Notes: a model not told the origin generated them from the sequence alone. 64,000 bases of DNA from Sphingobium sp. WTD-1 (GCF_030128825.1 NZ_CP119128.1:248001-312000); one strand, 5' to 3'; shown: positions 37,019-45,103, numbered from the stretch's first letter. Translations and numbers: made by a program.

Positions 37019-37963
37019 TCAGACTCCCAAGGAGGCACGCGGATTTTCGTCATGACGCTGAGCCCAGGTCCGGGCGAACTCCTCAAGCTCAGCGTCGCCG
37101 GAAGGCAGATGCACCATCAGGCGGACCAACTGATTGCCGCGTGAACCGTCCCGCCGGTGGAATCCCTTGCCCTTGATCCGCAGCGTGCGCCCCGAGCTCG
37201 ATCCCTTAGGGATCGTCAGCAACACCGGCCCGTCGACGGTCGGAACCCGCACTTTGGCGCCGAGCACGGCTTCGTCCCAGCGCACCGGCAACTCCAAACG
37301 GACATCGTCTCCATCCCTCGTGAAGAAGCGGTGCGGCTCTATCTCGAGAATCACGATGGCATCGCCGGGTCCGCCAGGGCCTTCCTCCCCCTGGCCACGC
37401 AGGCGCACTTGCGTCCCCGACTCGAAGCCAGCCGGCAGCTTCAGGTCGACCGCCTTCCCCCTTCTGAGCTCGACATGTTGCGGACGCAGCGCCGCTGCAT
37501 CTTCGAAGCTGACGTTCAGGCGATAGGCGACATCAGCTCCCCGAGAGCGATATGATCGGCGCTGACCGCCCCCGGCGGTCTCCGCGCGGCCGAACATATC
37601 GCCAAATATGCTCGCGAAATCGGCTTCGTCCCCGCTGAATTCAAATGTCGTCCCGCCACCATCGGTACCGGCACGAAAGCCGCCACGGCGGGCAAAGGGT
37701 CCGGCACCATCGAAGTCGGAAAAACCATAGGGAGCTTTCGGATTGCCATTCTCATCGATTTCACCGCGATCATAGCGCGCGCGCTTTTCCTTGTCGGTAA
37801 GGAGGTCATAGGCGGCTGTAATCGCAGAAAAGCGTTCCGCCGCTCCCGGCTTATCCGCGTTGCGGTCCGGATGATATTCCTTGGCGAGCTTTCGATAGGC
37901 CTTCTTGATCGTGACGTCGTCAGCATCGCGCGGCACGTTCAAGGCCTGGTATGGATCGGCCAT
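37019..37963 (-). CDS. DnaJ-class co-chaperone (CbpA-like, no zinc finger)
   Basis: The protein has 314 residues. A J-domain (YQALNVPRDADDVTIKKAYR, KLAKEYHPDRNADK with the HPD triad) is followed by a Gly/Phe linker with FEFSGDEADFASIFGDMFGR. The two C-terminal beta-domains contain DLKLPAGFESGTQVRLRGQG and GKGFHRRDGSRGNQLVRLMV. The CxxCxGxG zinc repeats of classical DnaJ are absent, so it is a CbpA/class II J-protein. It stimulates the DnaK encoded 91 bp downstream. Confidence 0.93.
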   Translation of the reverse strand: MADPYQALNVPRDADDVTIKKAYRKLAKEYHPDRNADKPGAAERFSAITAAYDLLTDKEKRARYDRGEIDENGNPKAPYGFSDFDGAGPFARRGGFRAGTDGGGTTFEFSGDEADFASIFGDMFGRAETAGGGQRRSYRSRGADVAYRLNVSFEDAAALRPQHVELRRGKAVDLKLPAGFESGTQVRLRGQGEEGPGGPGDAIVILEIEPHRFFTRDGDDVRLELPVRWDEAVLGAKVRVPTVDGPVLLTIPKGSSSGRTLRIKGKGFHRRDGSRGNQLVRLMVHLPSGDAELEEFARTWAQRHDENPRASLGV

Positions 37964-38113
37964 TCTGTTTCAGTCCCTATGTCGGTTGTTCATTATCTGC
38001 CGTTACGCCTCGGCGAAAATGAGATAACCAATCCTATTACCGGAAGCATCTTGCAAGGTGCGCGACTCCGAACTCCCCATCGGCATCCCGCTCCACGGCG
38101 CGTTCCAGCGAGA

Positions 38114-38860
38114 TCATGCACCAAACCATAGGGTGAGAGCATGCAGGATGCTCTTTGTTTCCTGCACGTCGCGAACAGCGACTGTGTCGACGCCGGTCGT
38201 AACCGCAGGGTAGTCGTTGCCACCAGGGAATACTGCGTCGCCGAGGAACATCATGTCCTTCAAGGCGACGCCGCTAACCTCTGCCAGCTTGCGCAGTCCA
38301 AATCCCTTGTCGATCCCTTCCCGCGTAATGTCGACCGATGTGGTTCCTCCGATGTTGATCGACCAGCCAGGCAAGGATTGTTCTAGCATGGCTTGCAACT
38401 GCAGCCGCTTGCGACGATCCGGGTCCCAGGCCCGCTTGGCATCCAGCGGCGCTTTCTGCCCGATGCCTGAATAGGTTATCTGCGTTCCGCGATCCTCGAC
38501 CCGTGGTCCCCACGCAGGATCGTCATTGAGGCCCGCCGCCGGTATCGCCCGTTCCAGTGCGCCCAGGATATGCGACTTCTCATCCGGCGTGATTGCCTGC
38601 GAGTAGACCAGCTGCCAGTCTTTGGTGAAGCGGAACAGCTTCGCGCCGGCAGTGGGCAATATCCAGAGCATGGCCAGCTCTGCATTGCTTGGCAGGCGAT
38701 CAATCACCTGCTTCTTCAGTTGGGGCCAGTCACCCCCGGAAATCACTGCCACCTGGGCAAAGGTGAGGAGCGTTGCCAGCAGCCCGGCGATCTCGTCGTC
38801 GAGCGGGGCTTTGCTTTCGGCCAAGGTGCCGTCGAGATCGAAAGCGATCAGCTGCTTCAC
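38114..38860 (-). CDS. HAD-IIB protein resembling eukaryotic-type phosphomannomutase
   Basis: The protein has 248 residues from the GTG at 38860 (VKQLIAFDLDGTLAESK); an upstream start at 38890 adds a non-conserved MCRPKANGDG. Motif I is FDLDGTLAESK, motif II AVISGGDWPQL, the cap is about residues 85-185 with the PMM-like GTQITYSGIGQKAP, and motif IV is FLGDAVFPGGNDYPA, close to the GDKTxxGGND signature of PMM1/PMM2. It therefore probably converts mannose-6-phosphate to mannose-1-phosphate, the one step missing between manA (50628-51479) and manC (28636-29748). A sugar-phosphate phosphatase is the alternative. Confidence 0.75.
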   Translation of the reverse strand: MKQLIAFDLDGTLAESKAPLDDEIAGLLATLLTFAQVAVISGGDWPQLKKQVIDRLPSNAELAMLWILPTAGAKLFRFTKDWQLVYSQAITPDEKSHILGALERAIPAAGLNDDPAWGPRVEDRGTQITYSGIGQKAPLDAKRAWDPDRRKRLQLQAMLEQSLPGWSINIGGTTSVDITREGIDKGFGLRKLAEVSGVALKDMMFLGDAVFPGGNDYPAVTTGVDTVAVRDVQETKSILHALTLWFGA

Positions 38861-38906
38861 ACCGTCACCGTTGGCTTTGGGTCGACACAAGAGTTATAAG
38901 AAGGGA

Positions 38907-39236
38907 TCACCGAGTTCGGCTGACCACATTGGCCGTGCCATCGGCTTGAACGATGACGAGATGATAGGACTTGTCTTCGCACTGCGCCCGCCAAACCGGT
39001 CCTTCCTTCTCGTCCGGCAGCCGCTCAGCCTGAATGACATTCTGGCACGCCAGACCGGCATCTCGGATCGCGCGGAAGAGCGCAGACCGCCTAGATGCGT
39101 CGTTCAGGTTGATCACCGCCTGTTGGTAGTGTTGATCGAGGCGCTATGCGCGGTGATCGCCGCTAGGCTGCTCCGCCTTCTGCGTCCCACATCCAGCTAG
39201 AGCGACGCACAGCACTGCTGCGATGATGCCGCGCAT
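38907..39236 (-). pseudogene. Small lipoprotein gene with an in-frame amber stop
   Basis: The minus-strand frame from ATG 39236 encodes a lipoprotein signal, MRGIIAAVLCVALAGCGTQK, and runs into TAG at 39144-39146 after 30 codons. The very same frame continues without another stop to 38907 and encodes a well-composed stretch (LDQHYQQAVINLNDASRRSA, DAGLACQNVIQAERLPDEKE, YHLVIVQADGTANVVSRT). The natural product is thus a lipoprotein of about 109 residues that is interrupted by one nonsense codon, or a sequencing error. A GTG within (39116) might start the distal part. Function unknown. Confidence 0.65.
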
Positions 39237-39252
39237 CGATCGAACTCCTTCC

Positions 39253-40065
39253 TCAATGGGCCAGCAGCAGCGGCTTCGGGCACCGCAGCAACATCTCGCG
39301 CGTGACCCCACCGAGGATACGTTCGCGAATGCGCGAATGCCCATAGGCGCCGAGAACCGCGAAGCTCGACCGCGAGTCGATGATGACGCTCAGCAGTTCC
39401 TCTCCCACGCTGAGCTCACCGCGGGGCACCGAGAGCAACTCCGATTGGATGCCATGATGCGAGAGATAGGCGGCAGCGCCGGCGGCGGGAAACTCGGGAG
39501 CGTCCTCCCCGATCGTCACGATCTGGACGCGCGCCGCCCGGCTCAGGAGCGGAACCGCGAAACGCAGCGCCTGCGCGGCCTCGAACGAAGCGTTCCACGC
39601 GACGAGCGCAGCGCCCTCGAGGTCAAGGGTTCCGTTGTCATAAGGCACCGAGAGGATCGGAGCACGCGAATGGACTGCGACATCGCCGACGAGGTCGAGT
39701 TCCGCGTCCCAGCCGCCTTCGTCGCTTTCGAGATGACTGAGGATGATCACGTCGCTCAGCCGCGATTGATCGAGAAGCACCGTCGCGGGAGAACCAACTC
39801 CGCGGAGCCAGTCGAACGCCACGCCCTCGTCGCGCAGTCTGGCCTCCACGGCCGCGCGCGTGGCATCCTGTCGTTTCTCATGCTCCGTGAAGAGCTTCAC
39901 CGATGGGTAAACCCCGCCGAAGGGGTCGGCCATTGCGTAGGCCGACAGCGGCGCAGCCTGCGCGCCCGTCAGATGAAGGTCGAATGCCCGGGCCAGCCGG
40001 ACTGCCGCGTCAAGCCGCGCGTCTCCGCCCCTGTCCTCGGCCACGTGGAGCAATCCTGTTTTCAT
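39253..40065 (-). CDS. Universal stress protein, two tandem Usp domains
   Basis: The protein has 270 residues. The first Usp fold covers residues 1 to about 140 (LLHVAEDRGGDARLDAAVRL, SDVIILSHLESDEGG), and the second covers about 150-270 with the ATP-binding signature GAYGHSRIRERILGGVTREM. The G-2x-G-9x-G(S/T) motif is close to complete in the second half, so nucleotide binding is expected there. Tandem USPs are common in stress regulons. A 15-bp tandem repeat and a CTGA-N6-TCAG palindrome lie upstream at 40118-40176, with Dps as the next gene upstream. Confidence 0.9.
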   Translation of the reverse strand: MKTGLLHVAEDRGGDARLDAAVRLARAFDLHLTGAQAAPLSAYAMADPFGGVYPSVKLFTEHEKRQDATRAAVEARLRDEGVAFDWLRGVGSPATVLLDQSRLSDVIILSHLESDEGGWDAELDLVGDVAVHSRAPILSVPYDNGTLDLEGAALVAWNASFEAAQALRFAVPLLSRAARVQIVTIGEDAPEFPAAGAAAYLSHHGIQSELLSVPRGELSVGEELLSVIIDSRSSFAVLGAYGHSRIRERILGGVTREMLLRCPKPLLLAH

Positions 40066-40117
40066 CTACCGATCCTTTCGATTGGGTGGTCGGCCGAAGG
40101 CAATGGCCGCAACAGCA

Positions 40118-40156
40118 GAAGGGTAAGCAGCGGAAGGGTAAGCAGCGGAAGGATCG
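40118..40156. repeat. 15-bp tandem repeat in the usp leader
   Basis: GAAGGGTAAGCAGCG is repeated exactly twice (40118-40132, 40133-40147) and begins a third time (GAAGG). It lies between the regulatory palindrome at 40163 and the usp start. Changes in copy number would alter the leader length. Confidence 0.75.
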
Positions 40157-40162
40157 CGGACG

Positions 40163-40176
40163 CTGACATAGGTCAG
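40163..40176. promoter_or_regulatory. CTGA-N6-TCAG palindrome upstream of usp
   Basis: CTGACATAGGTCAG, perfect half-sites, about 98-111 bp before the usp start at 40065 in the gap after dps. A start of transcription near 40128 would follow if it acts at -41.5. Confidence 0.65.
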
Positions 40177-40228
40177 ACGCGGCGCCCGCCGATCATTGCC
40201 GCCGAAAGCGTGGGCTGTGGAGGTAAGC

Positions 40229-40702
40229 TCACTCGTCGAGGAGCGCGCGGAGCATCCAGGCCGCCTTTTCGTGAACCGCCACGCGTTGCGTCGCGAGATC
40301 GGCGGTCGCCTGGTCGCCCGCTTCATCGGCCACAGGAAAGAGGCTGCGAGCCGATCGGGCAGTCGCCTGGTGTCCGTCGACCAGAATCTGGATCATCGCC
40401 TCGGCTCTGGGGGGAGTTTCGGGCGCGTCAGCGAGCGAGCTCAGCTTCGCAAACTGCGCATATGAACCAGGTGCTGGCTCAGCGAGCGAGCGAATTCTTT
40501 CGGCGATCGGATCAACCGCATTCCACAATTCAGTATACTGGACCATGAACATCGCATGGAGGCTGTTGAACATCCGCCCAGTGACGTTCCAGTGGAAATT
40601 ATGAGTCGTCAGATATAGCGTGTAGGTGTCGGCCAACAGGCGCGACAGACCCTCGGCTATTTCTTTCCTCTTGGTATCGTCAATTCCGATCTCGATGGCC
40701 AT
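40229..40702 (-). CDS. dps: Dps-family DNA-protecting ferritin-like protein
   Basis: The protein has 157 residues. The ferroxidase-site helices are visible: LADTYTLYLTTHNFHWNVTG near residue 20-40 (His/Trp) and ELWNAVDPIAERIRSLAEPA (Asp/Glu of the second ligand set). The C-terminal helix ends KAAWMLRALLDE, without a Lys-rich DNA-binding tail, so DNA binding may be weak. Dps dodecamers store iron and remove H2O2. The start is between ATG 40702 and ATG 40711. A CTGA-N6-TCAG site lies about 120 bp upstream at 40823, divergent from the BON gene. Confidence 0.92.
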   Translation of the reverse strand: MAIEIGIDDTKRKEIAEGLSRLLADTYTLYLTTHNFHWNVTGRMFNSLHAMFMVQYTELWNAVDPIAERIRSLAEPAPGSYAQFAKLSSLADAPETPPRAEAMIQILVDGHQATARSARSLFPVADEAGDQATADLATQRVAVHEKAAWMLRALLDE

Positions 40703-40822
40703 TCCTGTCATCCTGTTAATCCGCCGCGCTAGGCGGGCGGAGGTCTGGTCGCGGGTTGCGCCTCGGCCGCAAGCGCGGTTGGTGAAGCACTGCGGAGGAT
40801 AGCGCGGCACCGCGGCGATGAA

Positions 40823-40836
40823 CTGACCCACATCAG
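40823..40836. promoter_or_regulatory. CTGA-N6-TCAG palindrome upstream of dps
   Basis: CTGACCCACATCAG, perfect half-sites, 121 bp before the dps start on the minus strand. It sits 60 bp from the site at 40896 that faces the divergent BON gene. Confidence 0.6.
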
Positions 40837-40895
40837 ACGGCAATGTAACGGTCGCAGACCGCGACCGGGCCGGGAACGGTCCCACCGGTTTTCGC

Positions 40896-40909
40896 CTGAC
40901 CTAAGTCAG
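40896..40909. promoter_or_regulatory. CTGA-N6-TCAG palindrome upstream of the BON gene
   Basis: CTGACCTAAGTCAG, the most symmetric copy in the window. Its centre lies 92 bp before the ATG at 40995, with an A-rich stretch GAATAGGAAAG at the expected -10 distance. Confidence 0.68.
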
Positions 40910-40994
40910 CGCGCATCGGCGACTCGCTGAATAGGAAAGCTGGGGCGGAGTGCCAACCTGGGCTGCTGGCCCGCAATGACTAGGAGGATCCACC

Positions 40995-41657
40995 ATGGTT
41001 TCCCTTTTTCGCACCGATTCCACCATCAAGAGGGACGTCGAGGACGAGATCAAATACGACCCGTCGATCCAGCACGACGAGACGATCGCCGTCGCCGTGA
41101 AGGACGGGATCGTGACGCTGAGCGGCGTGACCAAGAGCTATATGGACTCTTATTATGCCGAGAAGGCGGCGAAACGCGTCTCGGGGGTTAAGGCGGTCGC
41201 CAACGAGATCCAGGTCAAGCTGTCGACCGAGCGCCTTGATCCCGAGATTGCCGAAGACGCGGTAAAATCGCTGAAGCGCGAACTGCCCAGCAGCGCCGAA
41301 AAGGTCAAGGTCGTCGTCAAAAATGGCTGGCTTACGCTCGAGGGCCATGTCGAATGGAATTTTCAGAAGGAATGGGCCGAACGCGCCGTCCGGTCGATCA
41401 GCGGCGTAAAGGGCGTCACCAATTTGATCACGGTAGAGCCCAGGGTCAACCCTGGCGACGTCAAGAAGAAGATCGAGGACGCCCTCGTCCGCAGCGCCCA
41501 GGTCGACGCGCAACGCGTCGAGGTCATAGCCGACGGCGGCAAGGTCACGCTCAAGGGTACGGTCAGGAGCTGGGCCGAACGTCAGGAGGCCGAAAGATCG
41601 GCATGGGCCGCACCTGGCGTGACGAGCGTTGACAATCAAATCAGGATCCTGCCCTGA
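40995..41657 (+). CDS. Triple BON-domain protein
   Basis: A 220-residue protein with three BON repeats (residues about 10-75, 82-150 and 153-218). Each has the hydrophobic-glycine core: VAVKDGIVTLSGVTKSYMDS, VVKNGWLTLEGHVEWNFQKE, VIADGGKVTLKGTVRSWAER. No signal peptide is present, unlike OsmY, so a cytoplasmic location is likely. BON proteins bind membranes or peptidoglycan and are induced by osmotic stress. AGGAGG precedes the ATG, and a regulatory palindrome lies at 40896. Confidence 0.92.
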   Translation: MVSLFRTDSTIKRDVEDEIKYDPSIQHDETIAVAVKDGIVTLSGVTKSYMDSYYAEKAAKRVSGVKAVANEIQVKLSTERLDPEIAEDAVKSLKRELPSSAEKVKVVVKNGWLTLEGHVEWNFQKEWAERAVRSISGVKGVTNLITVEPRVNPGDVKKKIEDALVRSAQVDAQRVEVIADGGKVTLKGTVRSWAERQEAERSAWAAPGVTSVDNQIRILP

Positions 41658-41772
41658 TGCGATCGGCGGGGATGGCGATGGCTATCCCCGCCTTCGCCGG
41701 CTGCACAACATCCACCCGCACGAACCCATCGCCGACCGGCGTAACCTTGCCGACCGAATTGAGCAAGAGCCG

Positions 41773-42249
41773 TCAGGTCGGCGGAAAGGTCGCGTCGATG
41801 ATCGTCCCGCCCGGCAATTGGCAGCGTCCCTGCCCACCGCCAGCCATCCCTGCACTCGGCCGCATCAGCCGGAAATGGCACCGCATCTGCCCGTCTGCGC
41901 CGGTAAGGTTGGCGAGCACCCTCCCGCTGTAATGGGTGAGCGTGCTCTGGCTTGGTCCCCAATACGTCCAACCACGCCACCTCCACCGATCGCCCCACCC
42001 GGTCCATAGCGGAGTAAGCTCCTCGATGGTTGTCTCGCTCGTGATCTGGAAGAACGGGCCTGCATAGGTGGCGCCCGTGCTAAGCTTTGCGGTCATAATG
42101 CCCGATCGGGCACCGCTCGATTTCCACACGAACGTCGCTGTCGTCGTCCCGCTCCTCGCAACGCCGATGCCGGACCCCGTAGTGGTGCACCCGGCTATGC
42201 CAAGAAGCATTGCCGGCAGGAGAGCAAAACTGAATCCCATTTTCTTCAT
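41773..42249 (-). CDS. Predicted lipoprotein of unknown function
   Basis: A 158-residue protein with an N-terminal lipoprotein signal (MKKMGFSFALLPAMLLGIAG then CTTTG) whose +2 residue Thr favours outer-membrane sorting. The mature part has a Trp-rich motif (WTGWGDRWRWRGWTYWGPSQ) and a cysteine pair (MRCHFRL, GRCQLPGG). I know no family for it beyond similar hypothetical lipoproteins. The regulatory palindrome at 42367 lies 118 bp upstream, shared with the divergent peroxiredoxin gene. Confidence 0.75.
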   Translation of the reverse strand: MKKMGFSFALLPAMLLGIAGCTTTGSGIGVARSGTTTATFVWKSSGARSGIMTAKLSTGATYAGPFFQITSETTIEELTPLWTGWGDRWRWRGWTYWGPSQSTLTHYSGRVLANLTGADGQMRCHFRLMRPSAGMAGGGQGRCQLPGGTIIDATFPPT

Positions 42250-42366
42250 CTCAACCTAAGCCTCCACGGTTTTGATCGTTGCTCCTTCGTCGATGGTGCC
42301 CCGACCTCCTGCGGCCGGGGCACCTTGAGCGGCGGTCTCGGGTTAGTCGCAGGGCCGAGCCAAGCT

Positions 42367-42380
42367 CTGATCTATCTCAG
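42367..42380. promoter_or_regulatory. CTGA-N6-TCAG palindrome between the lipoprotein and peroxiredoxin genes
   Basis: CTGATCTATCTCAG, perfect half-sites. It lies about 102 bp before the peroxiredoxin start (plus strand) and 118 bp before the lipoprotein start (minus strand), so either or both may be controlled. Confidence 0.62.
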
Positions 42381-42481
42381 CCCGCCGCCAAGCAACCCGA
42401 TTAGGTTGGGTCGGCGACATCAGGAAGGTTCGTCGCGCCATTCCTCGCGAAGGCGGACCACGTGCAGCAAGGAGTCCCAAC

Positions 42482-43228
42482 TTGGATAGAAACGCAGGCA
42501 CACTGGCCCCCCAGCCAAGTCGATTGGAACAGCTCAGCACCGACTTTGCGGCGCTGGCGCCCAAGCTTCCGGACGGCCCGGAAAAGCAGGCTCTATCGCT
42601 GCTCCACGGCCTGATTCAGGAATTGTGGCGCTCCGCCGGCTCGGCCCGCCCTGCCTTCGAGGCACCGGCCGGCGCGACTCTGGATGATCTGAAAAGCCTC
42701 CACGAGCATGCGCCTGCGATGGAGGGGGATGCGGTCAATGCTCCTCTCAGCGTGGGAGCGAAAGCGCCAGAGTTCGCCCTGCTGGACGCCAACGGCCGGG
42801 AAGTCACCCTCTCATCCTATGCGGGACGAACAATCGTCGTCGCCTTCTATCCGCTCGACTGGAGCCCAGGCTGCAGCAAGCAGTTGGACCTTTAACAGCA
42901 GGAATGGAGCGAGTTCGAGAAGCGCGACGTGCAGATCGTCGGGATTTCGGTAGATAGCCTTTACAGCCACGGCGCCTGGGCAGCCGCTCGCGGACTCTCG
43001 ATGCCGCTCCTCGCGGATTTCAATCCCAAGGGAGAAGTCGCGCGCCGCTATAACGTATGGCGCGACGCTGATGGCTTTTCCGAGCGCGCGCTCTACGTCA
43101 TCGATGGAGCGGGCGTCATCCGCTACGCCCACATCTCGCCGAAGCTCCAGCATGTCCCCGACATCTATGAGCTCTTCGCCAAGCTCGACGAGATTGTTGG
43201 AACGCCAGCGAATGCGGGACGCGAATAA
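42482..43228 (+). pseudogene. AhpC/TSA-family peroxiredoxin with an in-frame ochre stop
   Basis: One frame spans 42482-43228. It encodes an unusual N-terminal helical extension (about 85 residues), then a peroxiredoxin domain from KAPEFALLDANGREVTLSSY, the peroxidatic segment VAFYPLDWSPGCSKQLDL, a TAA at 42893-42895, and the rest QQEWSEFEKRDVQIVGISVD to GVIRYAHISPKLQHVPDIYE. TAA stands where the family usually has Tyr (TAT/TAC), one substitution away. The stop falls just after the peroxidatic Cys and would leave an inactive fragment. The start is TTG 42482, with ATG alternatives further inside. It is followed by a glutaredoxin gene sharing its last base. Confidence 0.75.
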
Positions 43229-43509
43229 TGGCGTCCGCGTATCGAGCACGCGGCCCAGCTCCCGCTCCGATCGTCATCTACGGAAGCCGTTGGTGCGGCA
43301 TCACCATGATGATTCGGCGGTATCTCGACCGAGCCGGGATCCCGTATCGCTTCGTCGACTGGGAAGCCCATCCAGAAGTGCGGTCGGAGCTCGAATGGCT
43401 CGCCGGAGGCAGGCTTGCCAGTCCCACGATCAAGCTCGGGGGACAGGTTCTCGTGCAGCCCTCGATGCGCGAACTCGAATGGGCGCTGGCCCGCGCAGGA
43501 TACGGTTAG
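43228..43509 (+). CDS. Glutaredoxin-like protein with CGIT active site
   Basis: A 93-residue thioredoxin-fold protein. IVIYGSRWCGITMMIRRYLD is the active-site helix with a single Cys (CGIT in place of CPYC or CGFS), followed by GIPYRFVDWEAHPEV, the cis-proline TVP equivalent SPTIKLGGQVLVQPS and the C-terminal helix. Mrx/NrdH-type small glutaredoxins are close. Its ATG overlaps the TAA of the peroxiredoxin gene (TAATG), so the pair probably acted together as peroxidase and reductant. Confidence 0.85.
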   Translation: MASAYRARGPAPAPIVIYGSRWCGITMMIRRYLDRAGIPYRFVDWEAHPEVRSELEWLAGGRLASPTIKLGGQVLVQPSMRELEWALARAGYG

Positions 43510-43563
43510 CTTTAGGAATACGGCTCGGACGGACCACTCGCCCCCCCCGGCCGCCGAGCCGTT

Positions 43564-43612
43564 GCACCGGGCAGCGTGATACTATTACTCCGCCCGTCAC
43601 GCTGTCCGGTGC
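43564..43612. repeat. Long inverted repeat after the glutaredoxin gene
   Basis: GCACCGGGCAGCGTGA (43564-43579) pairs, with one mismatch, with TCACGCTGTCCGGTGC (43597-43612). A second hairpin (CGGCTCGG/CCGAGCCG) precedes it. They lie in the 43510-43788 gap, which has no gene, and may be a bidirectional terminator for glutaredoxin and the convergent membrane protein gene. Confidence 0.55.
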
Positions 43613-43788
43613 CCTTACCTACCAACGAATCTACGGTGTACCGGTATCTCACACGCGATTGAGCATGATGCCGCGGCCGACACGCGAATGTTTATTGCAA
43701 AACGCCCGAGAAGCCACGCAATGGGATCAGGGTTAGATCGCGACCTGTTCTAACTTCTCGGCGTGCCGGGCCGCCAAGCCCGCGCTGA

Positions 43789-44439
43789 TCAGGTGGCGAG
43801 CCATGGATCAGGTTGGATTGTGGCAAGCGGCAACTCGTCCAGCGTCTTCTTCAGCTCGATTTCGTGCACGTGCACGTTCAGCGCGCCGGATTTTCGCATG
43901 ATGTCCTGAATCTGGGATTCGGGGGTGTCATCCCGCACTCGAACAAAGACGACTAATCCACCGGAACGAATATCGCGCTCAAGAGTATCGGCCCCGACGC
44001 CACCCAGGATGGCCCTGCGCACGACCTTCGCGATACCCGCTCCAATCGTTCCGCCTGCCGCAGTTGCGGCGAGCACCGCTGCCAAGGCGCCACCTGATGC
44101 CACGACGGGCAGGGCTGCGCCAAGCGCAGCCAGCGAGATTAGCGTTCCGAAAACAACCCCGGTGACCGTCGCCCCTTCATCTCGGGTAACCAGCTCGCGC
44201 CGCGGCAGGTCGGGAATTTCCGCAAGATTTATCGGGTCGCCATAGATTGCGGGAAGTTTCGCAAGTACCGCCTCGCGGCTCGCCATCAAGTCGATGTCGC
44301 CCTTGTCGACTCCTGCCGCTCCGAGCGCAACAACCAATTCCTCGAGCATTTCGAGGTTGTGCACGGTGCCGACAACCTCCCTCACTCGTACCTGCTCGAG
44401 GACGTTCTGCTCGAATTTTTCTGGCACGTTGATCTCCAT
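43789..44439 (-). CDS. Glycine-zipper membrane protein of unknown function
   Basis: A 216-residue protein from ATG 44439. The N-terminal soluble part (VREVVGTVHNLEMLEELVVA, AAGVDKGDIDLMASREAVLA) resembles general-stress proteins of the 17M/YflT kind. A hydrophobic Gly/Ala stretch follows (GVVFGTLISLAALGAALPVV, then ALAAVLAATAAGGTIGAGIA) and the end is a soluble alpha/beta part (GGLVVFVRVRDDTPESQIQD). The glycine-zipper helix pair suggests membrane insertion. It is divergent from the NDUFS4-like gene, with a shared palindrome at 44485, 46 bp from its start. Confidence 0.65.
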   Translation of the reverse strand: MEINVPEKFEQNVLEQVRVREVVGTVHNLEMLEELVVALGAAGVDKGDIDLMASREAVLAKLPAIYGDPINLAEIPDLPRRELVTRDEGATVTGVVFGTLISLAALGAALPVVASGGALAAVLAATAAGGTIGAGIAKVVRRAILGGVGADTLERDIRSGGLVVFVRVRDDTPESQIQDIMRKSGALNVHVHEIELKKTLDELPLATIQPDPWLAT

Positions 44440-44484
44440 CAAGGGCTGGACGAACAGAATATCCGCAATTCAAGAAGCAGCATC

Positions 44485-44498
44485 CTGACATAGCTCAG
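44485..44498. promoter_or_regulatory. CTGA-N6-TCAG palindrome between two divergent stress genes
   Basis: CTGACATAGCTCAG, identical to the copy at 53577. It lies 55 bp before ATG 44553 of the NDUFS4-like gene and 46 bp before the membrane protein gene on the other strand. Confidence 0.62.
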
Positions 44499-44552
44499 AC
44501 CTATCGCCGATGAAATACCGCAAGCTCCGCATCGGCAAGGACAGATGTCAAT

Positions 44553-45071
44553 ATGGGCTCGCGTCTCTATAAAAATCGATCATGCTCGGCCGGTTATATC
44601 CGGAGCCGCCTGCGTCGCATTCGCTTGCGCAACATGCGACAGCAGAAGCTCGATCATAGGCATGCCACAAACTGTCGCGTCGCGCAGGATGGGCGATGGT
44701 GGCGCCGCTACCTAACTTCGCTGCCTGATGATGCTCGTGCAATCATCGAGCCTTATCCCAGCGCCTCCAACCATGGGCGAGGCGGCCGCGCGCATAAGAA
44801 TGAGTGGAGGCTCAGGTTTGAGCCGAGAAAAAGGCCTTTTGTCGACTGGCTAACAGGTTGGACCGGCGGAGAAGATCCCCTGCTTCAGATCGATCTTCGC
44901 TTCGACAGTCGTGATGCTGCGGTGCGTTATTGCGAGCGGATTGACTTGCCGTATGAGGTACACGAGCCGCCCCGGGAAAGGGCTGCACCCCTTAACAAGC
45001 AGCGTTTTCAATTCGACGATGCTCCTATCCGGGGTTGGCCAGGCGACGCCTCGGGACAGAAAGGCTCGTGA
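44553..45071 (+). CDS. Orphan NDUFS4-like domain protein (paralog of 22778-23311)
   Basis: A 172-residue protein. Residues about 48-140 share the architecture of the other paralog: WRRYLTSLPDDARAIIEPYP, EWRLRFEPRKRPFVDWLT, GWTGGEDPLLQIDLRF and AAVRYCERIDLPYEV. The N-terminal 30 residues are very basic and the start could be as late as ATG 44634. The domain is that of the NDUFS4 accessory subunit of complex I but without nuo neighbours. The two paralogs differ in their tails; only the first is Cys-rich. Confidence 0.65.
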   Translation: MGSRLYKNRSCSAGYIRSRLRRIRLRNMRQQKLDHRHATNCRVAQDGRWWRRYLTSLPDDARAIIEPYPSASNHGRGGRAHKNEWRLRFEPRKRPFVDWLTGWTGGEDPLLQIDLRFDSRDAAVRYCERIDLPYEVHEPPRERAAPLNKQRFQFDDAPIRGWPGDASGQKGS

Positions 45072-45080
45072 CATGGGGTC

Positions 45081-45103
45081 GGCCGGCATTCGATGCGCCG
45101 GCC
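45081..45103. terminator. Bidirectional terminator hairpin
   Basis: GGCCGGC and GCCGGCC form a 7-bp GC stem in the gap between the convergent NDUFS4-like gene and the thioredoxin gene, followed by GCTAACATT. Intrinsic termination is likely on both strands but not strongly supported by T-runs. Confidence 0.5.

Noticed and set aside
40861..40890. GGAAC upstream of the BON gene as a possible EcfG general-stress promoter (GGAAC-N16/17-CGTT)
   Set aside because: No CGTT occurs at the required distance; similar checks before other genes were also negative.
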